From an uncultured Sphingomonadaceae bacterium (lineage in GTDB: Bacteria; Pseudomonadota; Alphaproteobacteria; Sphingomonadales; Sphingomonadaceae), in assembly GCA_947488625.1 (NCBI GenBank), contig CANKZR010000001.1, forward strand, positions 868,001-932,000: a stretch of 64,000 nt of DNA, written 5' to 3'. The notes beneath the pieces are model-generated. The model saw only the letters and a program-made list of their open reading frames with translations, was not told the origin of the DNA and made no database searches. The position numbers and the translations under genes were made by a program. Positions 46,862-56,450 of the stretch are shown here, piece after piece (position 1 is the first letter of the stretch; every line of letters starts with the position of its first letter).

Positions 46862-46881
46862 TGTACCGGACACGTTTCTGA

Positions 46882-47262
46882 ATGGCCCGGTTCGATGATG
46901 GCAAGGCGCCCGATGCGATGCGCACCATCGGAGAGGTTTCCGCAGCCTTCGGCATCAAGCCGCATGTCTTGCGCTATTGGGAACAGCAATTTCCGATGCT
47001 CCAGCCACTCAAGCGCAGTGGCGGTCGTCGTCTCTACCGAGCCGAGGATATCGCCCTGATCAAGTCGATTGATCGGCTCGTGAATCAGCAGGGCTATACC
47101 CTGAAAGGTGCCAACAAGGCGCTGCTTGATGGCGATAGCGACGCGGTAGACGGCGATGTGAGCGATAGCGCCGCTGCACAAGCACCCGGCGTGTCCGCGG
47201 CGGAGACACTTGCGCGTTTGCATTCGATTCGCCAACGGCTCGCCAACGCGACAGCCGACTAG
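46882..47262 (+). CDS. MerR family regulator
   Basis: A 126-residue MerR-type protein. The winged helix-turn-helix reads MRTIGEVSAAFGIKPHVLRYWEQQFP followed by SGGRRLYRAEDIALI. The rest is a short helical and acidic tail, without the cysteine effector site of metal-responsive relatives. This gene next to ihfA is a common arrangement in the group. The effector is unknown. Confidence 0.9.
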   Translation: MARFDDGKAPDAMRTIGEVSAAFGIKPHVLRYWEQQFPMLQPLKRSGGRRLYRAEDIALIKSIDRLVNQQGYTLKGANKALLDGDSDAVDGDVSDSAAAQAPGVSAAETLARLHSIRQRLANATAD

Positions 47263-47311
47263 CACACCCTAAAACTGAAGCTTTCTGCATGACTGCAGGC
47301 AGACGGTCCGA

Positions 47312-47845
47312 TCAGCCGACACGGACCGGCCCCAGTTCGGGGTCGAGATCGCGCGGGCGTGCGAAGTGGACAAGTTTCCCGCACCCGCTGCGCACATCGG
47401 CCCAGGTATCGATATCCAGTTCCAGCACCGCGAACGCCGCTGTGGGATATTTCGTCATGACCTCGTCGAACAGCTCGTCTTCGTTGTCCGCTGCGACCAG
47501 ATCGAGGGCCAGTTCCTGCAAACCGGGGTTATGCCCGACCATCAGCACGGCATTGGCACGATCATCGCAGGCGGACAGGAGTTGCATCAAGGTCGGGCTA
47601 TCGGCGAGGTAGGCCGCTTCCTCGTATTGGACAGGCACATCCAGTCCGCTCGATCCCAACGTCAGCTTGACCCGCTCCGCCGGGCTGGCGAGCACGAGGT
47701 TCCATGCACCCGCCTGTTCGCGGATATGGGCACCCATCAGTTCGGCACCCTTGCGGCCACGCGCATTCAGCCCGCGATCGAAATCGCGCAGGCTCATATC
47801 GTCCCAGTCGGACTTTGCATGGCGCAGCAGGCCAAGGCGTTTCAC
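47312..47845 (-). CDS. Histidine phosphatase family protein (SixA-like)
   Basis: A 177-residue protein with the phosphatase signature LLRHAKSDW at residues 6-14, where His9 would be phosphorylated, and the later MVGHNPGLQ. SixA in E. coli removes phosphate from a His-phosphotransfer protein; a role here is by family analogy. Its start overlaps the end of the helicase gene (ATGA). Confidence 0.9.
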   Translation of the reverse strand: MKRLGLLRHAKSDWDDMSLRDFDRGLNARGRKGAELMGAHIREQAGAWNLVLASPAERVKLTLGSSGLDVPVQYEEAAYLADSPTLMQLLSACDDRANAVLMVGHNPGLQELALDLVAADNEDELFDEVMTKYPTAAFAVLELDIDTWADVRSGCGKLVHFARPRDLDPELGPVRVG

Positions 47846-50589
47846 GTGCGCGCATCCTCTTCCAATTTGGCGTCGTCACAGGAAACACCCGTGGCGACCC
47901 GTTGTAAAGCCTCGTCCAGCGTCAGCCTTGTGACGGGAACGCCCGGTGGAAAGGCGGTGAGCAGGCGAGAGGGGAAGGCAGGGGACAGGACGATGAAGTA
48001 TCCGCTGTCGTCGCGGCTGCGAATCAGTCGACCGAAGGCCTGCGCCAGTCTTCCGCGTATGATCTTGTCATCATAGGAACTTCCACCGCCAGCGGCGCGC
48101 CGGGCACGATGCAGGATACTGGGCTTCGGCCACGGCACCTGCTCCATCACCACGCAGCGTAGGCTATGGCCCGGCACATCCACGCCGTCGCGCAAAGCGT
48201 CTGTGCCCAGCAAGCTGGCGTGTGGATCGTCGCGAAAGATATCCACCAAAGTGCCGGTATCGATCGGGTCGACATGCTGTGCGAACAGCGGCAAACCCTC
48301 ACGCGCCAGTCGGTCGGCAATGCGGCCATGCACAGCGCGAAGCCGCCGGATTGCGGTGAAAAGACCCAGCACGCCGCCCTTGCTCGCTTCGATAAGGCGG
48401 GCATAGGCGCCAGCCAGTCCGGCAAGGTCGCCTTTCTTCACATCGGTTACGATAAGCACTTCGGCGCGGCTGGCATAATCGAACGGACTGGTGGCATCGG
48501 CAAGGCGCGGCTGTACCTCGATATGCGAAGCGCCCGATCTGGCAACGGCGCTCGGCCAGTCCGGGCCTTCCTCGTTCCGGTCCGTCAAGGTAGCGCTGGT
48601 GAGCATGACCCCGTGCGCAGGCTCAAGCACGACGCGGGCAAAGGGTTTCATCGGATCGACGAAGCGGCGGTGCAAGCCGATGTCGAATTCGCGGGTGTCG
48701 TTGCGTTCAACGCTCAGCCAGTCGACGAATTCGGGATCTGTCGGTCCGCCCAGTCTGCTCAGCAGCGCCTCCCAGGCAGCCAGAGTGTCTATCCGCCACG
48801 TAAGGGAGAAACGTGCGCCTTCGATGCGTGCGCGCCCCTGTGCATCCAGCCAGTCCGGCGCGTCTTCCAGCATGGCCTCCAGACGAACACCCAGCTTGAT
48901 GAGGGGCTTACGAATTTCAGTCAGGGCCTGCTGCGCCGCTTGCGCGCGTTCCACGAAATCGCCGGTCAACCCGGCAGCCTCTGTCTCGATGCCGTAACCT
49001 GCATCCGCCGCGCCACTTTCATCGCGCGCATAGGTTGCGGCGCGCACGGCAGCGAGCAGGGATTCGATCTCTCCAGAGGGCTCATTCTCGGCAAGGCGAC
49101 CAAGCCAGCCTTCTCCGGGCAGAGCCTGTGCCGCTTCGCAAGCAGCAGTGATGGCCTCGCCTCCTGCCTCGTCATAGCTGGCGACATCGGCAAGACGGGC
49201 AGCAAGGCCGCGCCGCCGCCCTTTCGAACCGCGTTCCGGACCAAGTATCCAGCGCTTGAGCTCGATCGCTTCCTGCCCTGTCAGCGCGGCGGCGAAGGTG
49301 GAATCGGCAGCATCGAAAACGTGGTGACCTTCGTCGAACACGATGCGCGTAGGACGCTGTGCATGGTCGCGCCCGCGTGCGGCATTGACCATTACCAGCG
49401 CGTGATTGGCGATTACCAGATCGGCCTGCGCGCTGGCGCGGGCCGCGCGTTCGATGAAGCATTTGCGGTAATGCGGGCAGCCAGCATAGATGCATTCGCC
49501 GCGCTGGTCCGTCAGCGACCGTATGGCGCGCTGGCGGAACAGGGTGCCGAGCCAGCCCGGCAGGTCCCCGCCGATCATGTCGCCATCCTGAGAATAGGCG
49601 GCCCAGCGCGCCACCAGCTGCGCCAGAATTGCCGCCCGCCCGCCGAAGCCGCCCTGCAACGCATCCTCGAGATTCAGAAGGCACAGGTAATTTTCCCGGC
49701 CCTTGCGCACCACCACGGGGCGCGTGCCGTCGGCGCGGCGATCGGGCCAGGCGCGACTGGCTTCGCTGCGAAGCTGGCGCTGAAGGTTCTTGGTGTAGGT
49801 AGAGACCCAGACTGTACCACCCGATGTTTCTGCCCATAGAGAGGCGGGGGCAAGATAGCCCAGCGTCTTGCCGATGCCCGTGCCTGCCTGCGCCAGCAGT
49901 ACATGCGGCTTGTCACGCCGTTCGCGCGGAGCGAAGATATTGCCGACATCGCGAGAATAGGCGCGTTGTCCTTCGCGCTTTTCAGACCCTTCACCAGTGA
50001 GCCGTTCAAGCTGCCCCTGGATGGCCTTCTCGTCCAGCGCGACCTGCGCGGGCTGGGGGCGCTCGGCGCTTTCCTCCCATTCGGGCAGGCGGGAGAACAG
50101 CCATCTCTCCGCGCGTTCCGGTTTGGCGACATGAGGGCCAAGCACTTGCGCCCAGGGCCATCGGAGGCGGGCAAGTGATTGCAGCACGCTCCAGGCGCCA
50201 TCGCGTGCAGCCCAATCTTCGCGTTCGCATGTTGCCAGCAGCACGCCTGCGGCTTTTCGCAACAACTTGGGAACCTGCGCGCCGTCCTCCGGCTCCGGCA
50301 GACCCAGTGCGTGGGCGAGCCCCTTGGGCGTCGGCACGCAGAAAACCGCCGGATGGACGAAGGCGAACAGCTCCAGCAGGTCGAGGCCGGAAAGGTCGGG
50401 ATAGCCAAGGCGCGTGGCGATTAGCGGCGCGTTGAGGATGAGATGCGGCGTATCGGCGGCGGCCATCACTGCCTCGCCCTTGGAACTGCCGCGCACAGCG
50501 CCTTCGCTTCCGCATAACCAGCTGCCCGCATGGCTGGCATGGAGTGCGGGGAGGGGCACGTCTTCGGCGGACAGGGCGGTTTCGACCAT
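47842..50589 (-). CDS. DinG/YoaA-like XPD-family ATP-dependent DNA helicase
   Basis: A 915-residue superfamily 2 helicase. Walker A reads AGTGIGKTLGY near residue 230 and the DExH box is FDEGHHVF. Between them are cysteines (CLLN, CIYAGCPHYRKC) consistent with the iron-sulfur domain of XPD-like helicases. The C-terminal motifs include GTDALRDGVDVPG and QAFGRLIRS. A roughly 200-residue N-terminal extension precedes the helicase core. It likely unwinds DNA in repair, as its relatives do. Overlap with the SixA-like gene suggests co-transcription. Confidence 0.9.
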   Translation of the reverse strand: MVETALSAEDVPLPALHASHAGSWLCGSEGAVRGSSKGEAVMAAADTPHLILNAPLIATRLGYPDLSGLDLLELFAFVHPAVFCVPTPKGLAHALGLPEPEDGAQVPKLLRKAAGVLLATCEREDWAARDGAWSVLQSLARLRWPWAQVLGPHVAKPERAERWLFSRLPEWEESAERPQPAQVALDEKAIQGQLERLTGEGSEKREGQRAYSRDVGNIFAPRERRDKPHVLLAQAGTGIGKTLGYLAPASLWAETSGGTVWVSTYTKNLQRQLRSEASRAWPDRRADGTRPVVVRKGRENYLCLLNLEDALQGGFGGRAAILAQLVARWAAYSQDGDMIGGDLPGWLGTLFRQRAIRSLTDQRGECIYAGCPHYRKCFIERAARASAQADLVIANHALVMVNAARGRDHAQRPTRIVFDEGHHVFDAADSTFAAALTGQEAIELKRWILGPERGSKGRRRGLAARLADVASYDEAGGEAITAACEAAQALPGEGWLGRLAENEPSGEIESLLAAVRAATYARDESGAADAGYGIETEAAGLTGDFVERAQAAQQALTEIRKPLIKLGVRLEAMLEDAPDWLDAQGRARIEGARFSLTWRIDTLAAWEALLSRLGGPTDPEFVDWLSVERNDTREFDIGLHRRFVDPMKPFARVVLEPAHGVMLTSATLTDRNEEGPDWPSAVARSGASHIEVQPRLADATSPFDYASRAEVLIVTDVKKGDLAGLAGAYARLIEASKGGVLGLFTAIRRLRAVHGRIADRLAREGLPLFAQHVDPIDTGTLVDIFRDDPHASLLGTDALRDGVDVPGHSLRCVVMEQVPWPKPSILHRARRAAGGGSSYDDKIIRGRLAQAFGRLIRSRDDSGYFIVLSPAFPSRLLTAFPPGVPVTRLTLDEALQRVATGVSCDDAKLEEDART

Positions 50590-50801
50590 CGATGCCCACT
50601 ATCCGGGGTGAGAACGAAATGTAAACGGATTTGCACTCACGAAGCCGTGGAAGAACGCCTGCACAATTTACGGAGAGCGTACGATTTGTCGCAAATCCGG
50701 TGCTACCCATCGCGTACAATGGCTTGCACGAAAGGTGGGAAGGACTTGCGGCCTTTCATTCATTGGCGCGAAAGACGCAAGGTGCCTATGGCGTCGGCGC
50801 A

Positions 50802-51749
50802 ATGGCCAGAATACCTAGAATCGTACTATTATCGGCGATGCCGTTGTCGCTGAGTCCGGCTGTCTCGCTGGCTCAGGACGAAGGTGAGCGCATTGAAACC
50901 GCGCAGGCCACCCAGCCGCAGACGATCAATCCCGCGCAAGGCATTCCCGACGACTTCACCTTGCCGCCCGGCCCTACCGCGACACCACAAAAGCGGCTCG
51001 AACCGATGGTTCAGCCACTGCCACAGCCAAGCGCCAGCCCAACCACCGCACCAACGCCTGCGCGAGAAGTTCCACAACCGAGGAGCACTCCTGTTCCGCA
51101 GCAGACAGGCCCCAACCGCACCCCGTCCGGACGCACCGTTCCCGACAGAGCGACACCACCTGTTACCAGAACCGTTGCACCCCGCGCCGAACCGGTGCCG
51201 CAAGTAGAGGAAACTTTGTCGGCGGTGGAACCGGAACCTTCTTCAACAGAGCAGGACGTTGCGCCGGCCAGCCCCTCCACCCGAGCTCAGCCGGAGACGT
51301 CGCGGGCTGCGGCGACCGATCTGCCCGACCGGGCGGAGGTTGCTGCCGCCCAAACCGGTTGGGGAATTTTCGCGTGGCTTCTTGGTGGGATCATCGTGTT
51401 GGCGCTGGGTGGATTAGCTTTCTGGTTATTGCGGCAGCGCAAGGAAGAAGGTTCCGCGGTCGAGAAGATCGAGCCCTATCGACCAAAGTCAGAGCCGGAC
51501 GCCGTGAAGGATAGCCCGCGCGTGGAAGAAGTGCCGCAGGCAAAGTCAGGCGCGCAGATGCCAAGGGGCCTTGTCAACGTTAGTCGTCCCGCACCTGCGA
51601 CTAATCCAGGCGGGTTTGTGACAAGCTCGATCGCCACGCGTCGCATGGATCCGCGGGGCGCAAGCGAGCAAACGCAGTCGCGAAGCAACATGTCATCTGA
51701 CGGTCGGATCGTCACAACACTGTCTGCAACGAGGACCCGCCGCGACTAG
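50802..51749 (+). CDS. Pro-rich single-span membrane protein
   Basis: Starting at ATG 50802 the protein has 315 residues: a signal-like N-terminus (MARIPRIVLLSAMPLSLSPAVSLAQ), a long periplasmic part rich in Pro, Thr, Ser and Gln (about 25-180), one membrane span (about 190-210), and a charged cytoplasmic tail. Repeated patterns such as TPAREVPQPRSTPVPQQ dominate the external part. The frame is open to 50631 but codons before 50802 do not look like a signal peptide. I do not recognise the family. Confidence 0.68.
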   Translation: MARIPRIVLLSAMPLSLSPAVSLAQDEGERIETAQATQPQTINPAQGIPDDFTLPPGPTATPQKRLEPMVQPLPQPSASPTTAPTPAREVPQPRSTPVPQQTGPNRTPSGRTVPDRATPPVTRTVAPRAEPVPQVEETLSAVEPEPSSTEQDVAPASPSTRAQPETSRAAATDLPDRAEVAAAQTGWGIFAWLLGGIIVLALGGLAFWLLRQRKEEGSAVEKIEPYRPKSEPDAVKDSPRVEEVPQAKSGAQMPRGLVNVSRPAPATNPGGFVTSSIATRRMDPRGASEQTQSRSNMSSDGRIVTTLSATRTRRD

Positions 51750-51819
51750 CTGCGCATCCTTCCTCGGGTTCTGGGGAGGATACCAAGGCAAATGCGTCGC
51801 GCCGATCTGTCTTGTTGCC

Positions 51820-52695
51820 CTAGTCGGCCGTCTTTTCTGATGAAACCTGTTCGATACGCAGCGGTTCGGCAAAGTAGTTGGTCTGGATGGGGAAGGGGAT
51901 GTCGATACCGGCCGCATCAAGGCTCTTTTTGATAGCCTTGATTGCCTCGCTCTTGGTCTGCCGCAGATCGCGCGCCGCGGACTGGGCGTACCATTGCACG
52001 AGAAAGTCGATCGAGCTTCCGCCGAATTCCTGCGCATAGACGATAACAGGACGATCCTTCACCACCGCATCCACGGTTGTCATCGCCTCTTCAATGGCCT
52101 TTTGCGCGACTTCAAGATCGGTTTCGTAGGATACGCCAACAACCACTTCGTTACGCCGTACCGTGTCGTCGGTCAGGATCTTCACCGCGTTCTTGAACAG
52201 CATCGAATTAGGCATGATAGTGAGTTCGTTGGAAAGCTGGCGTATATAGGTTTCCCGCAAGGTGATCTTTTCAACCTTGCCCAGAACACCTTCGACCTCG
52301 ATCAGGTCGCCGATGCGCATCTTCTCGCGCAGCATGATGAGAATGCCTGCAAGGAAGTTCTCGAAAATGTCCTGAAAGGCAAAGCCGATCGCAAGTGCAC
52401 CAATACCGAGGCCGGCGATCATACCGGTCGGCGTGAAACCCGGTATCGCGATGATCAGCGCCAGCATGATGCCGACCAGCCAGATAAACAGGCGGACGAT
52501 GGTTTCCACCAGCTGCCGCAGATCTTCGCGCATGTTCGATTTGCCGGTCAGCTTGTCAGCAATACGCACGGCGAACTTCGCGACGATCCACGTAAGCATC
52601 AGAACGATAATCGCGATGGCAAGGTTCGGCAGAATGGCGATGAAGCCAGCCCACATGGACGTGACCTGCTCTTGCAGGATGGCGATGTAATTCAA
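51820..52695 (-). CDS. MscS-family mechanosensitive channel
   Basis: With the TTG at 52695 as start (MNYIAILQEQ, GGGGG upstream) the protein has 291 residues, a good size for a small MscS. It has three spans in the first 120 residues and the pore helix GMIAGLGIGALAIGFAFQDI, then the beta domain with GDLIEVEGVLGKVEKI and a C-terminal cytoplasmic region. Relatives protect cells from hypo-osmotic shock. The frame is open upstream to 52854 but those residues have no homology-like character. Confidence 0.85.
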   Translation of the reverse strand: MNYIAILQEQVTSMWAGFIAILPNLAIAIIVLMLTWIVAKFAVRIADKLTGKSNMREDLRQLVETIVRLFIWLVGIMLALIIAIPGFTPTGMIAGLGIGALAIGFAFQDIFENFLAGILIMLREKMRIGDLIEVEGVLGKVEKITLRETYIRQLSNELTIMPNSMLFKNAVKILTDDTVRRNEVVVGVSYETDLEVAQKAIEEAMTTVDAVVKDRPVIVYAQEFGGSSIDFLVQWYAQSAARDLRQTKSEAIKAIKKSLDAAGIDIPFPIQTNYFAEPLRIEQVSSEKTAD

Positions 52696-52813
52696 GGGGA
52701 CCCCCGGGGGTAAAATTAACGAATGATATGCCAACGCGACATATCGGCGCGCGGTTCCTACATGCTTTCCGCGCTTGCACAACGGCGCGTGATCCGCAAA
52801 AGCCCGGCGCATC

Positions 52814-54442
52814 ATGTTCAGCACCGATCTTATCGAAGCCGCCCGCACTTCCAAGGCCTGGCCTTTCCAGGAGGCGCAGCGCTTGGCAAAACGCTATCGC
52901 GATGGCAAGCCGGGCGGCGAACCCATATTGTTCGAGACCGGTTACGGTCCCAGCGGACTGCCGCACATCGGCACCTTCCAGGAAGTGCTGCGCACGACGT
53001 TGGTCCGCAAGGCCTATGAAATCGTGGCCGCCAGCGACGACGGCACGCCTGCGCCCACTCGCCTCGTTGCATTCAGCGATGATATGGATGGTTTGCGCAA
53101 GGTGCCCGACAACGTGCCCAACAAGGCGATGCTGGAGGAAAATCTTCATAAGCCGCTAAGTCGCATTCCGGACCCTTTCGAGAAGCATGAAAGCTTCGCC
53201 GCACACAACAACGCGATGCTGCGGGAATTTCTTGACCGCTTCGGCTTCGAGTACGAATTCATCGCCGCATCAGACCGCTACAATTCGGGCGCGTTCGACG
53301 ATGCCTTGCGCGCAGTGCTGCGCAACAATCAGGCTATTCTCGATATCATGGTACCCACGCTGCGTGCGGAACGCGCGGCGACCTATTCCCCCATCATGCC
53401 TATCTCGCCCACGACAGGCCACGTGCTGCAGGTGCCGGTCGAGGTGGTGAATGCAGAAGAGGGTGTCGTCCGTTTTACCGATACCGACGGTTCGACGATC
53501 GAGCAGAGCGCGCTTGGCGGGATGGCCAAGCTGCAGTGGAAGGTCGATTTCGCCATGCGCTGGGTCGCGCTGGGTGTCGATTACGAGATGTACGGCAAGG
53601 ACCTGACTGATACCGGTGTGCAATCGGGCAAGATCGCGAAGGTGCTGGGCGGTCGCAAGCCGGAAGGGCTGATTTACGAGCTGTTCCTGGATGCGAACGG
53701 CGAGAAAATTTCCAAGTCCAAGGGCAACGGCCTGACGATCGAGGAATGGTTGGCCTACGGCAGCGAAGAGAGCCTGGGCTTCTATATCTTTCCCAATCCG
53801 AAAAGCGCGAAGCAGTTGCACGTCGATGTAATCCCGCGCGCCGTCGATGATTATTGGCAGTTCCGCGAACGGATAACTGAACAGTCCATCGACAAGCAGC
53901 TAGGCAACCCGGCATGGAACCTGCTGCGGGTGAAGGATTCCAGCGGTTCGCAACCGCCCATCGGTGCGGGCGACAGCCTGCCGGTCACCTATGGCCTCCT
54001 GCTGAACCTTGTCAGCGTGCTCGGCGCGACGGCAACGCATCAGCAGGTGTGGTCGTACCTTGGCAATTACATGGACGACACCGATCCCGACGACCACCCG
54101 GACCTGTTCCGCCTTGTCGAGAAGGCGCTCGCCTACAACCGCGATTTCGTCGCCCCCACGCTGAAAAAGCGCGCGCCAACCGAGAACGAAGCTGCTGCCC
54201 TGCGCGAACTGGATGCCCGGCTGGCGGATCAGGCAGAGGACGCGGCAGCCGAAGACTTGCAGACGATCGTTTACGAAATCGGCAAGAACGAGGCTCACGG
54301 CTTTGACAACCTGCGCGACTGGTTCAGGGCGCAGTACGAGACGCTGCTGGGTTCTTCGCAAGGGCCCCGCATGGGCAGCTTTATCGCGCTCTACGGCGTT
54401 CAGAATACGCGCAAACTGATTGCCGAGGCGCTGGCGCGCTGA
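52814..54442 (+). CDS. lysK: Class I lysyl-tRNA synthetase
   Basis: A 542-residue synthetase. The HIGH-like motif is in GPSGLPHIGTF near residues 45-55 and the KMSKS loop is KISKS at 298-302. The arrangement is that of archaeal-type class I LysRS, also used by many alphaproteobacteria, and not the class II lysS found in most bacteria. It charges tRNA-Lys. The gene is transcribed divergently from mscS. Confidence 0.97.
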   Translation: MFSTDLIEAARTSKAWPFQEAQRLAKRYRDGKPGGEPILFETGYGPSGLPHIGTFQEVLRTTLVRKAYEIVAASDDGTPAPTRLVAFSDDMDGLRKVPDNVPNKAMLEENLHKPLSRIPDPFEKHESFAAHNNAMLREFLDRFGFEYEFIAASDRYNSGAFDDALRAVLRNNQAILDIMVPTLRAERAATYSPIMPISPTTGHVLQVPVEVVNAEEGVVRFTDTDGSTIEQSALGGMAKLQWKVDFAMRWVALGVDYEMYGKDLTDTGVQSGKIAKVLGGRKPEGLIYELFLDANGEKISKSKGNGLTIEEWLAYGSEESLGFYIFPNPKSAKQLHVDVIPRAVDDYWQFRERITEQSIDKQLGNPAWNLLRVKDSSGSQPPIGAGDSLPVTYGLLLNLVSVLGATATHQQVWSYLGNYMDDTDPDDHPDLFRLVEKALAYNRDFVAPTLKKRAPTENEAAALRELDARLADQAEDAAAEDLQTIVYEIGKNEAHGFDNLRDWFRAQYETLLGSSQGPRMGSFIALYGVQNTRKLIAEALAR

Positions 54443-54466
54443 ACCGCCCCCGGCTCTAACCCGGAC

Positions 54467-55150
54467 CTAGCGCCACTCGCGCGTGCGGTACCACTTGGTG
54501 ATGATGTACTTCGAACCGGCCTGAACGGGCCTGCCGGCGTGCATCGTCTTGTCGTTGGTGACCCCGGAGGGATCGGCATTGTTCCAGATCAGCAGCACGC
54601 CGGGCTTGGGTTCGAGCGAAATGCCCAATTCGGTGAAGTCGGTAGTGCCGCCCGCTTCCACAGCGTTCAGAAAAACCATGGTGGTGAAGCTGCGCTGCCC
54701 GCCGCGACCCATCTCGAAGTCCCAGTAGCTGGTGCCGGGATGAAACCAGTCGTGATGCGGCTGGAATTCCTGCCCTGGCATGTACCGCTGGCCCTGTATG
54801 GTTTCACCGAAGCGCGGGTCCATTCCCAGCAGATCGTCGATGCGGCGGCCAATCTTCTTAACGAAGGGGTCATGCGGGTCCACGTCGCCCGAATAGCTTG
54901 TGCGGTAGCCGGATTCGTAATCCAGATCGAACACCTTGCTGGGCTTGGCCGTCGCGTCGATCAGTTCCATCATCTTCGCGCATTCGGCAGCCGTCATGAA
55001 ATCCCCCACCGCGAACAGTTCCGCGCCCTCGCTGGGAATCGTGTAGACCGCTGGGTTGGCCGCCAGCCGTTCGCGCACCTGCTTGCCCACCGTCCTGAGC
55101 CGCGCCTGGTCTGCATTCACCGGAATGGGAGATTTCGTCTTGCTAGCCAT
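54467..55150 (-). CDS. Prolyl 4-hydroxylase-like 2-oxoglutarate dioxygenase
   Basis: From ATG 55150 the protein has 227 residues. The iron-binding facial triad is visible: His132 and Asp134 (PHHDWF) and His204 (MHAGRPV), and a nearby Arg/Lys in KYIITKWYR fits 2-oxoglutarate binding. It matches bacterial prolyl 4-hydroxylase-type oxygenases. The protein target is unknown. ATG 55150 gives a standard start; upstream codons are non-conserved. Confidence 0.87.
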   Translation of the reverse strand: MASKTKSPIPVNADQARLRTVGKQVRERLAANPAVYTIPSEGAELFAVGDFMTAAECAKMMELIDATAKPSKVFDLDYESGYRTSYSGDVDPHDPFVKKIGRRIDDLLGMDPRFGETIQGQRYMPGQEFQPHHDWFHPGTSYWDFEMGRGGQRSFTTMVFLNAVEAGGTTDFTELGISLEPKPGVLLIWNNADPSGVTNDKTMHAGRPVQAGSKYIITKWYRTREWR

Positions 55151-55243
55151 GATGCATAGGCTTTTTCCATTGCTGGCACGCGTAAGCAAGGGGTCTTGAA
55201 GCCACAAACGCGAAACCCCCCGCCCGGTTAGGGGCAGGGGGTC

Positions 55244-55270
55244 CATTGCCGGCCACTCGCTCCGGCAATG
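55244..55270 (-). terminator. Stem-loop downstream of the RcnB-like gene
   Basis: A perfect 9-bp stem (CATTGCCGG/CCGGCAATG) with a 9-base loop lies 12 bases after the RcnB-like stop on the minus strand. It has no strong T-run, so it may be only an attenuating or 3'-end structure. The region between it and the dioxygenase gene has a G-rich stretch. Confidence 0.45.
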
Positions 55271-55282
55271 AGCGTAGTTCGA

Positions 55283-56326
55283 TTACCAGAAGAAATCGTG
55301 GATCACGTCGACCACTTCGCCGGTGTAGATATCCACCAGCACGACATCGTCGTAATAGCGAACCCAGCGGTAGGGGCCGTAGACTTCGGGCAGGCGATAC
55401 TGCCAGGGGTCGTTGATCCAGTAGCGATTACCGTAGAACAGATCGTTCAGGTAGAAACCGATGCTCAGGCGGCGATAGCTGTAGTTGCGATAGGGCGAAT
55501 AATAGCGGCCCAGGCGGTACAGACCACGATTGTTCGAGCGGTAACGGTTCCAGTTGTACCGGCGATCGTTGCGCCACTGATTCCGGTTCCACCGGCGATA
55601 GTCGCGGCGTGCTTCGCGCCTTGCATCCCGCCGCGCTTCACGACGATATTCGCGGCGATCGTTGCGGTAGTCGCGCTGGTCGCGATAATTGCGCTGGTCG
55701 CGGTATCGACGCTGGTCGCGCTCACGATAGTTGCGCTGGTTGCGGTCACGGTACGTCCGGTTGCGGTCGCCGTCGCGATAGCTGCGATTGCGGGTGCTTA
55801 CCTGCCGATTGCCCTGGCGGATGTTGTCTGCCCGGCGATCACCGCGACGTTCGATCCGGTCTGCCCGGCGTTCGGAACGGCGATCGATCTGGCGCGCCTC
55901 GCGGCGATCTCCGTTGCGGCGCGCCTGGTTTGCCTGGCGATCACCGCGACGTTCCACACGGTCTGCCCGGCGTTCGCTGCGATTTTCCACGCGGCGCGCC
56001 TGCTGCCGTGCTGCATCACGACGAGCGCGAGCTTGTTCACGATCGGACGTGCGAACGGGCCGTTCGGCGCGTTCCCGTGGAGCGCGGCGAGTCTCGCGAT
56101 TGGCGCGGCGTTGCTGCCGCGCTTCGCGATTGTCACGCCGGTCCTGCCGCGCTTCACGGTTGCCACGACGGTCTTGACGCGCATCGCGGTCACGGCGCTG
56201 CTGATCTTCCGCAGCTTCGGTGGCGGCATTCGCGGCGGCTTCGGCGGTTTCCGGTATCATCGGAATCGCCAGCGCAGCAGCGAGAGCGGCGAGGCCGCAT
56301 GATTTCATGAGTTCTGCGAGTTGCAT
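55283..56326 (-). CDS. Exported Arg-rich RcnB-like protein
   Basis: A 347-residue protein from ATG 56326 (GGGAG upstream). It has a signal peptide (cleavage near AEAAA), then about 210 residues of Arg-, Asp- and Gln-rich repeats such as RRGDRRADN and RDQRNYRDQ, and a C-terminal domain ending VYGPYRWVRYYDDVVLVDIYTGEVVDVIHDFFW. The C-terminus fits the RcnB family, which is linked to periplasmic nickel/cobalt handling in E. coli. The very long basic low-complexity middle is unusual in amount. Function inferred only from the C-terminus. Confidence 0.75.
   Translation of the reverse strand: MQLAELMKSCGLAALAAALAIPMIPETAEAAANAATEAAEDQQRRDRDARQDRRGNREARQDRRDNREARQQRRANRETRRAPRERAERPVRTSDREQARARRDAARQQARRVENRSERRADRVERRGDRQANQARRNGDRREARQIDRRSERRADRIERRGDRRADNIRQGNRQVSTRNRSYRDGDRNRTYRDRNQRNYRERDQRRYRDQRNYRDQRDYRNDRREYRREARRDARREARRDYRRWNRNQWRNDRRYNWNRYRSNNRGLYRLGRYYSPYRNYSYRRLSIGFYLNDLFYGNRYWINDPWQYRLPEVYGPYRWVRYYDDVVLVDIYTGEVVDVIHDFFW
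55600..56210 (-). repeat. Degenerate Arg-codon-rich repeat block within the RcnB-like gene
   Basis: The plus strand of this stretch shows repeated CGCGCTGGTCGCG-type and GCGCTCG-type phrases, encoding degenerate units such as YRDQR, NRETR and RRxDRR. Repeat borders are irregular, and the coding frame is kept throughout. Such coding repeats can expand or contract by slippage. Confidence 0.7.
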
Positions 56327-56450
56327 TGCAACATCTCCCTTGTGTTGACCAATGCCACACGAGTGATGCGGCGGAGGAAGTCTTTCGATGTCACAAGTTG
56401 TAACAAGGTGCGATGAGCGGTATCTGAACCGGGGTGTATGGCGTTCGTTC

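Noticed and set aside
47263-47311. tRNA gene next to merR
   Set aside because: Such a tRNA might be expected after an ihfA-merR block, but the 49-base gap is too short and cannot fold into a cloverleaf.
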